Shown: positions 61,694-64,000 of the stretch, piece by piece
How positions within the stretch are numbered: position 1 is the first letter of the stretch
Layout of the letters: each line of letters begins with the position of its first letter
DNA from: Halorutilus salinus
Lineage (GTDB): Archaea; Halobacteriota; Halobacteria; Halobacteriales; Halorutilaceae
Direction: 5' to 3'
DNA length: 64,000 bases
Assembly (NCBI RefSeq): GCF_026242195.1
Contig: NZ_RKLV01000008.1
Span: 1-64,000 of the forward strand
The notes under the pieces: model-generated
What the model was told of the DNA's origin: nothing
Seen by the model: the letters and a program-made list of their open reading frames with translations, nothing else
Database searches by the model: none
Program-made: the position numbers and the translations under genes

Positions 61694-62524
61694 TCAGTCC
61701 TCGGTCTGTATCTGGTTGTAGATGTTCTCTACAGTCGCCTGAACGCGCCGAAGGTTTATCTCTGCCTCGCGTGACGAAGGCGATGTCTCCATATGGTTTA
61801 CCTCGTTCCTCCGATCCTTGAGATAGCTCAGGTCGGTCAGAACCTCAGGGCGCTCCTTCTCGTGGTCGTCGTACAGGTCGGCAAGCTCTCCGAGAACATG
61901 CCCCCATGGACCGAGGTCGATATCCTCCGTCGAACGTTCGTTGTGCCATTCGCGTAGCTGGCGTTCGACGGCGCGTAGGGATACCATGACGGACGCCGTC
62001 GGGCAGTCGACCGCGAGCGTCCGTATCCCCTCGCGTAGGTCGCGTTTCGACTCCTCGTTTAGCCAGTCCCAGACATCGGGGTCGAAGAACTCCTCCGGGC
62101 TTTCCATGGCGCGGTCGATGTCGAAGAACCCCGAGTCGCGCGTGTGAACGATAGTCCGGTTCTCCTCGACGGCGGAGAACGTCTCCGCCCAACGCGTCGA
62201 TAGCTCGACGGCACGCGACGCGTCGTCCTCGCTCGGCGGCTCTCCGACACCGTATCCGTCAACGAGACGCTCGACAAAGTCGCGTGTGTCCTCGACGAGA
62301 TGCTCCGACGCTTCGAGTTCGTCGGCGCGCCTGAGGAAGAAACGCAGACTGCTTACGAGGTCACCCTTTCCGCCCTCGGATCGTACCGTGATCGACTCGC
62401 GCGCAGGCTTACAGCTCGCAAGATACTGCGTACGCGTGCCGAGGTAGTACGCGTCCATCAGACCTATCTGCTCGCCACCTTCCTTTTCGAACCTCTCAAC
62501 TGTCTCCTCGGAGTCGGTCATCAT
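61694..62524 (-). CDS. HEPN-like protein (DUF4145-like C-terminus)
   Basis: 276 residues from ATG 62524 (an ATGATG pair); upstream frame overlaps the tRNA and is not coding. CTTATTACTTA lies about 26 bases upstream. Mostly helical and acidic. The C-terminal 100 residues (ASVMVSLRAVERQLREWHNE...LTDLSYLKDRRNEVNHMETS) resemble HEPN/DUF4145 domains and include RNEVNH, which fits the R-x4-H motif of HEPN ribonucleases. The first part is unrecognised (LRFFLRRADELEASEHLVED). No nucleotidyltransferase partner is adjacent. Could be an RNase or a non-catalytic HEPN. Confidence 0.55.
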   Translation of the reverse strand: MMTDSEETVERFEKEGGEQIGLMDAYYLGTRTQYLASCKPARESITVRSEGGKGDLVSSLRFFLRRADELEASEHLVEDTRDFVERLVDGYGVGEPPSEDDASRAVELSTRWAETFSAVEENRTIVHTRDSGFFDIDRAMESPEEFFDPDVWDWLNEESKRDLREGIRTLAVDCPTASVMVSLRAVERQLREWHNERSTEDIDLGPWGHVLGELADLYDDHEKERPEVLTDLSYLKDRRNEVNHMETSPSSREAEINLRRVQATVENIYNQIQTED

Positions 62525-62593
62525 CGGACTTTCGCCCGCGTAAGTAATAAGTGCTGTCAGAGCACCGTCGCAATCCGGAAGGTTGGATGATAA

Positions 62594-62668
62594 GCCAAGG
62601 GCCGGATTTGAACCGGCGATAGGCGGCTCTGCAGGCCGCTGCATTGGGCCGGACTCTGCCACCTTGGC
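62594..62668 (-). tRNA. tRNA-Cys (GCA)
   Basis: Minus strand starts GCCAAGG and ends CCTTGGC (7-bp acceptor stem). The anticodon stem-loop GCGGC-CTGCAGA-GCCGC presents GCA for Cys. The T arm is GCCGG-TTCAAAT-CCGGC. 75 bases, no intron, CCA not encoded. Confidence 0.92.
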
Positions 62669-62718
62669 GCATATGGATATCGTAAACCACCCAACAAAAA
62701 CCTACCGACGCGGAGTCA

Positions 62719-63294
62719 CTACATACTGCTTCGGACGGTTTCGGTACACGTCTTGGCTACTGCGTCCGCGTCACGCGATGCGTCGACTACGACGAAACGC
62801 TCCTCCTCGTCGGCGAGTCTTCTGTAGTTGGCGGTGACATCACGTAGGAACCCGGCGCGCTCGTACTTGTCGCCGCGGTTCGTCCTTTCGAGCGCAGTCT
62901 CAACGGGCACGTCGAGAAGGAGTGTCAGGTCGGGGTAGACCGTCCACGGTTCGTGTACGTCCCTCACCCACGCAACGGCGTCTTCGAAACGGTCGGAGAG
63001 CGTCGCGCCCTGATACGCGTAACGTGAGTCGACGTAACGGTCGCAGATAACGAGTTCGTCGTCTTCGAGACAGGGGCGGACGACGCGGTTTAGATGGTCG
63101 GCATGGTCGGCGGTGAAAAGGAAAAGGTCGGTCAGGGGTTCGGAGTCGTCGTCAGAGACGGAGCGCTCGACGGCGTCGCCGAGCCAAGAAGCCGTCGGTT
63201 CGCGTGTGAACGTCGCGCCGTCGAACTCTTCGTGCATCGCCTCGACAGCCGTCGTCTTCCCCGCGCCGTCTATGCCCTCTACGGTGACGAACAT
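62719..63294 (-). CDS. tmk: Thymidylate kinase
   Basis: 191 residues. Phosphorylates dTMP to dTDP. P-loop MFVTVEGIDGAGKTTAVEAM, the FTREPTASW block (Glu/Arg), and the DR[Y/H] motif VICDRYVDSRYAYQGATLSD are in place; the lid (RTNRGDKYERAGFLRDVTAN) is basic. Standard length, complete. The gap to the tRNA is about 50 bases. Confidence 0.9.
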   Translation of the reverse strand: MFVTVEGIDGAGKTTAVEAMHEEFDGATFTREPTASWLGDAVERSVSDDDSEPLTDLFLFTADHADHLNRVVRPCLEDDELVICDRYVDSRYAYQGATLSDRFEDAVAWVRDVHEPWTVYPDLTLLLDVPVETALERTNRGDKYERAGFLRDVTANYRRLADEEERFVVVDASRDADAVAKTCTETVRSSM

Positions 63295-63375
63295 GCATCG
63301 GATCCGTACGGACGGCTATTCTTTGTTGCGGTTCCCCGGAGGAACAACGTCAACCGTACCTGTACGCCGAGACCG

Positions 63376-64000
63376 TCACCCTTCGTCGCTCCACTCCCCG
63401 ATACCCGCAGGATCGAGATGGACGTGTACGTCGCCAACGTCCTCGACGGCGCGGACACGGTCGACGACCTCGCTCTCTATGTCGTGCGCCTCGTAGACCG
63501 TATGTTCGCCGTCGATCTCGGCGTGCATCTCGACCTCTATCTCTGTTCCTTCGTAGAAAGCCTTGAAGTCGTGCACGCCGCGCACCTCAGGATGCGAAAC
63601 CGCCGCGTCATGTATCTCCTCCTGCTTCCCCTCCGTGGGCGCGCTCCCGACGAGGTAGTCCACGTTCTCGCGTCCTATCTCGACGCCTTGGTAGACGACG
63701 AGTACGGACACCAGACCACCGGCAAAAGGGTCGAGTATCGGGTGTCCGAGAGCGACGCCGACGACGCCTACCGCCGCCGCCACCGAGGTGTAGACATCGT
63801 TCATACAGTCTCTTGCGAGCGCGTGCAGAGCCGTCGAACCGATGCGGTCGTTGACACGTACTGTATACCTGTATACGGCGTACATGGAGACGAGGGCGAA
63901 GCCGAGCGTGGCGAGCATAAGACGCCACCCTTCTACGTCAACGTCGGGTCCGCGTACGACGCCGAGTATAGACTCGTACAGAAGCGTTAGACCGAGTAAG
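63376..64000 (-). CDS. Cation diffusion facilitator (CDF) transporter, 5' end beyond window
   Basis: The frame runs from the stop at 63376 to the window edge, so only about 208 C-terminal residues are seen. Residues near the edge read LLYESIL, fitting the CDF Y-x-x-x-E-S motif. Membrane helices follow: TLGFALVSMYAVYRY and AVGVVGVALGHPILDPFAGG with the helix-5 acidic site (HALARDCMNDVYTSVAAA, with D in place of H-x-x-x-D). The cytosolic domain has DFKAFYEGTEIEVEMHAEID and ends DVHVHLDPAG. Exports divalent cations (Zn, Fe, Mn) by proton exchange. Confidence 0.85.
   Translation of the reverse strand, partial: LLGLTLLYESILGVVRGPDVDVEGWRLMLATLGFALVSMYAVYRYTVRVNDRIGSTALHALARDCMNDVYTSVAAAVGVVGVALGHPILDPFAGGLVSVLVVYQGVEIGRENVDYLVGSAPTEGKQEEIHDAAVSHPEVRGVHDFKAFYEGTEIEVEMHAEIDGEHTVYEAHDIESEVVDRVRAVEDVGDVHVHLDPAGIGEWSDEG

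Overview
The window reads as a chromosome segment of an extremely halophilic archaeon. Predicted proteins are rich in Asp and Glu. Several families belong typically to haloarchaea: a halobacterial-type 2Fe-2S ferredoxin, RfcC, the TbsP regulator, an AglJ-like glycosyltransferase, DUF7405, and IS1341-type TnpB elements. Many genes have a TATA-like box about 24-28 bases upstream of the start codon and no leader, the usual haloarchaeal promoter layout. Heavy use of CGT (Arg) and ATA (Ile), with moderate rather than very high GC, would suit a deep-branching haloarchaeon such as Halorutilales; that placement is only a guess.

Layout. Bases 1-4,100 are an accessory patchwork: an AbiEi-like antitoxin, a complete antitoxin-PIN pair, a solo IS right end that beheaded an HTH gene, and fragments of a homing-endonuclease-repeat protein and a DUF7405 protein. 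Bases 4,150-7,290 hold a secreted protein, an aldo-keto reductase and a PaaK-like ligase; from about 4,680 the base composition becomes more AT-rich. Bases 7,476-16,371 form a cell-surface cluster: two PQQ-type beta-propeller proteins flank four exported proteins, at least three of them paralogous. Bases 16,500-20,360 carry a TPR protein, DUF424, a vapBC pair whose toxin is split by an intact TnpB element, a DUF424 remnant and a DUF433/DUF5615 toxin-antitoxin pair.

Bases 20,436-30,078 are the most interesting part: a five-gene module of a giant 1127-residue tubulin/FtsZ-superfamily protein, a membrane GTPase, a paralogous membrane protein that has lost its GTPase motifs, and two more membrane proteins, in two divergent operons separated by IS debris and a broken PIN gene. 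Its composition fits the predicted membrane-remodelling systems built around giant FtsZ-like proteins.

Bases 30,200-52,600 are mostly housekeeping: lipid synthesis, a four-gene overlapping operon (MDR dehydrogenase, PTPS-like pterin enzyme, glycosyltransferase, methyltransferase), MATE exporter, ferredoxin, MsrA, ABC exporter, RtcB, tRNA-Asp, PurL, amino-acid permease with a TrkA partner, RCK potassium channel, HemA, archaetidylserine synthase, ferredoxin, RfcC and TbsP. Bases 53,000-64,000 hold another UPF0175-like/PIN pair, AglJ-like glycosyltransferase, a metallo-beta-lactamase-fold hydrolase, DUF2150, Trm1, an FAD oxidoreductase, ComB, a phosphotransferase/acyl-CoA dehydrogenase divergent pair, cyclophilin, a HEPN-like protein, tRNA-Cys, thymidylate kinase and a CDF cation transporter cut by the window edge.
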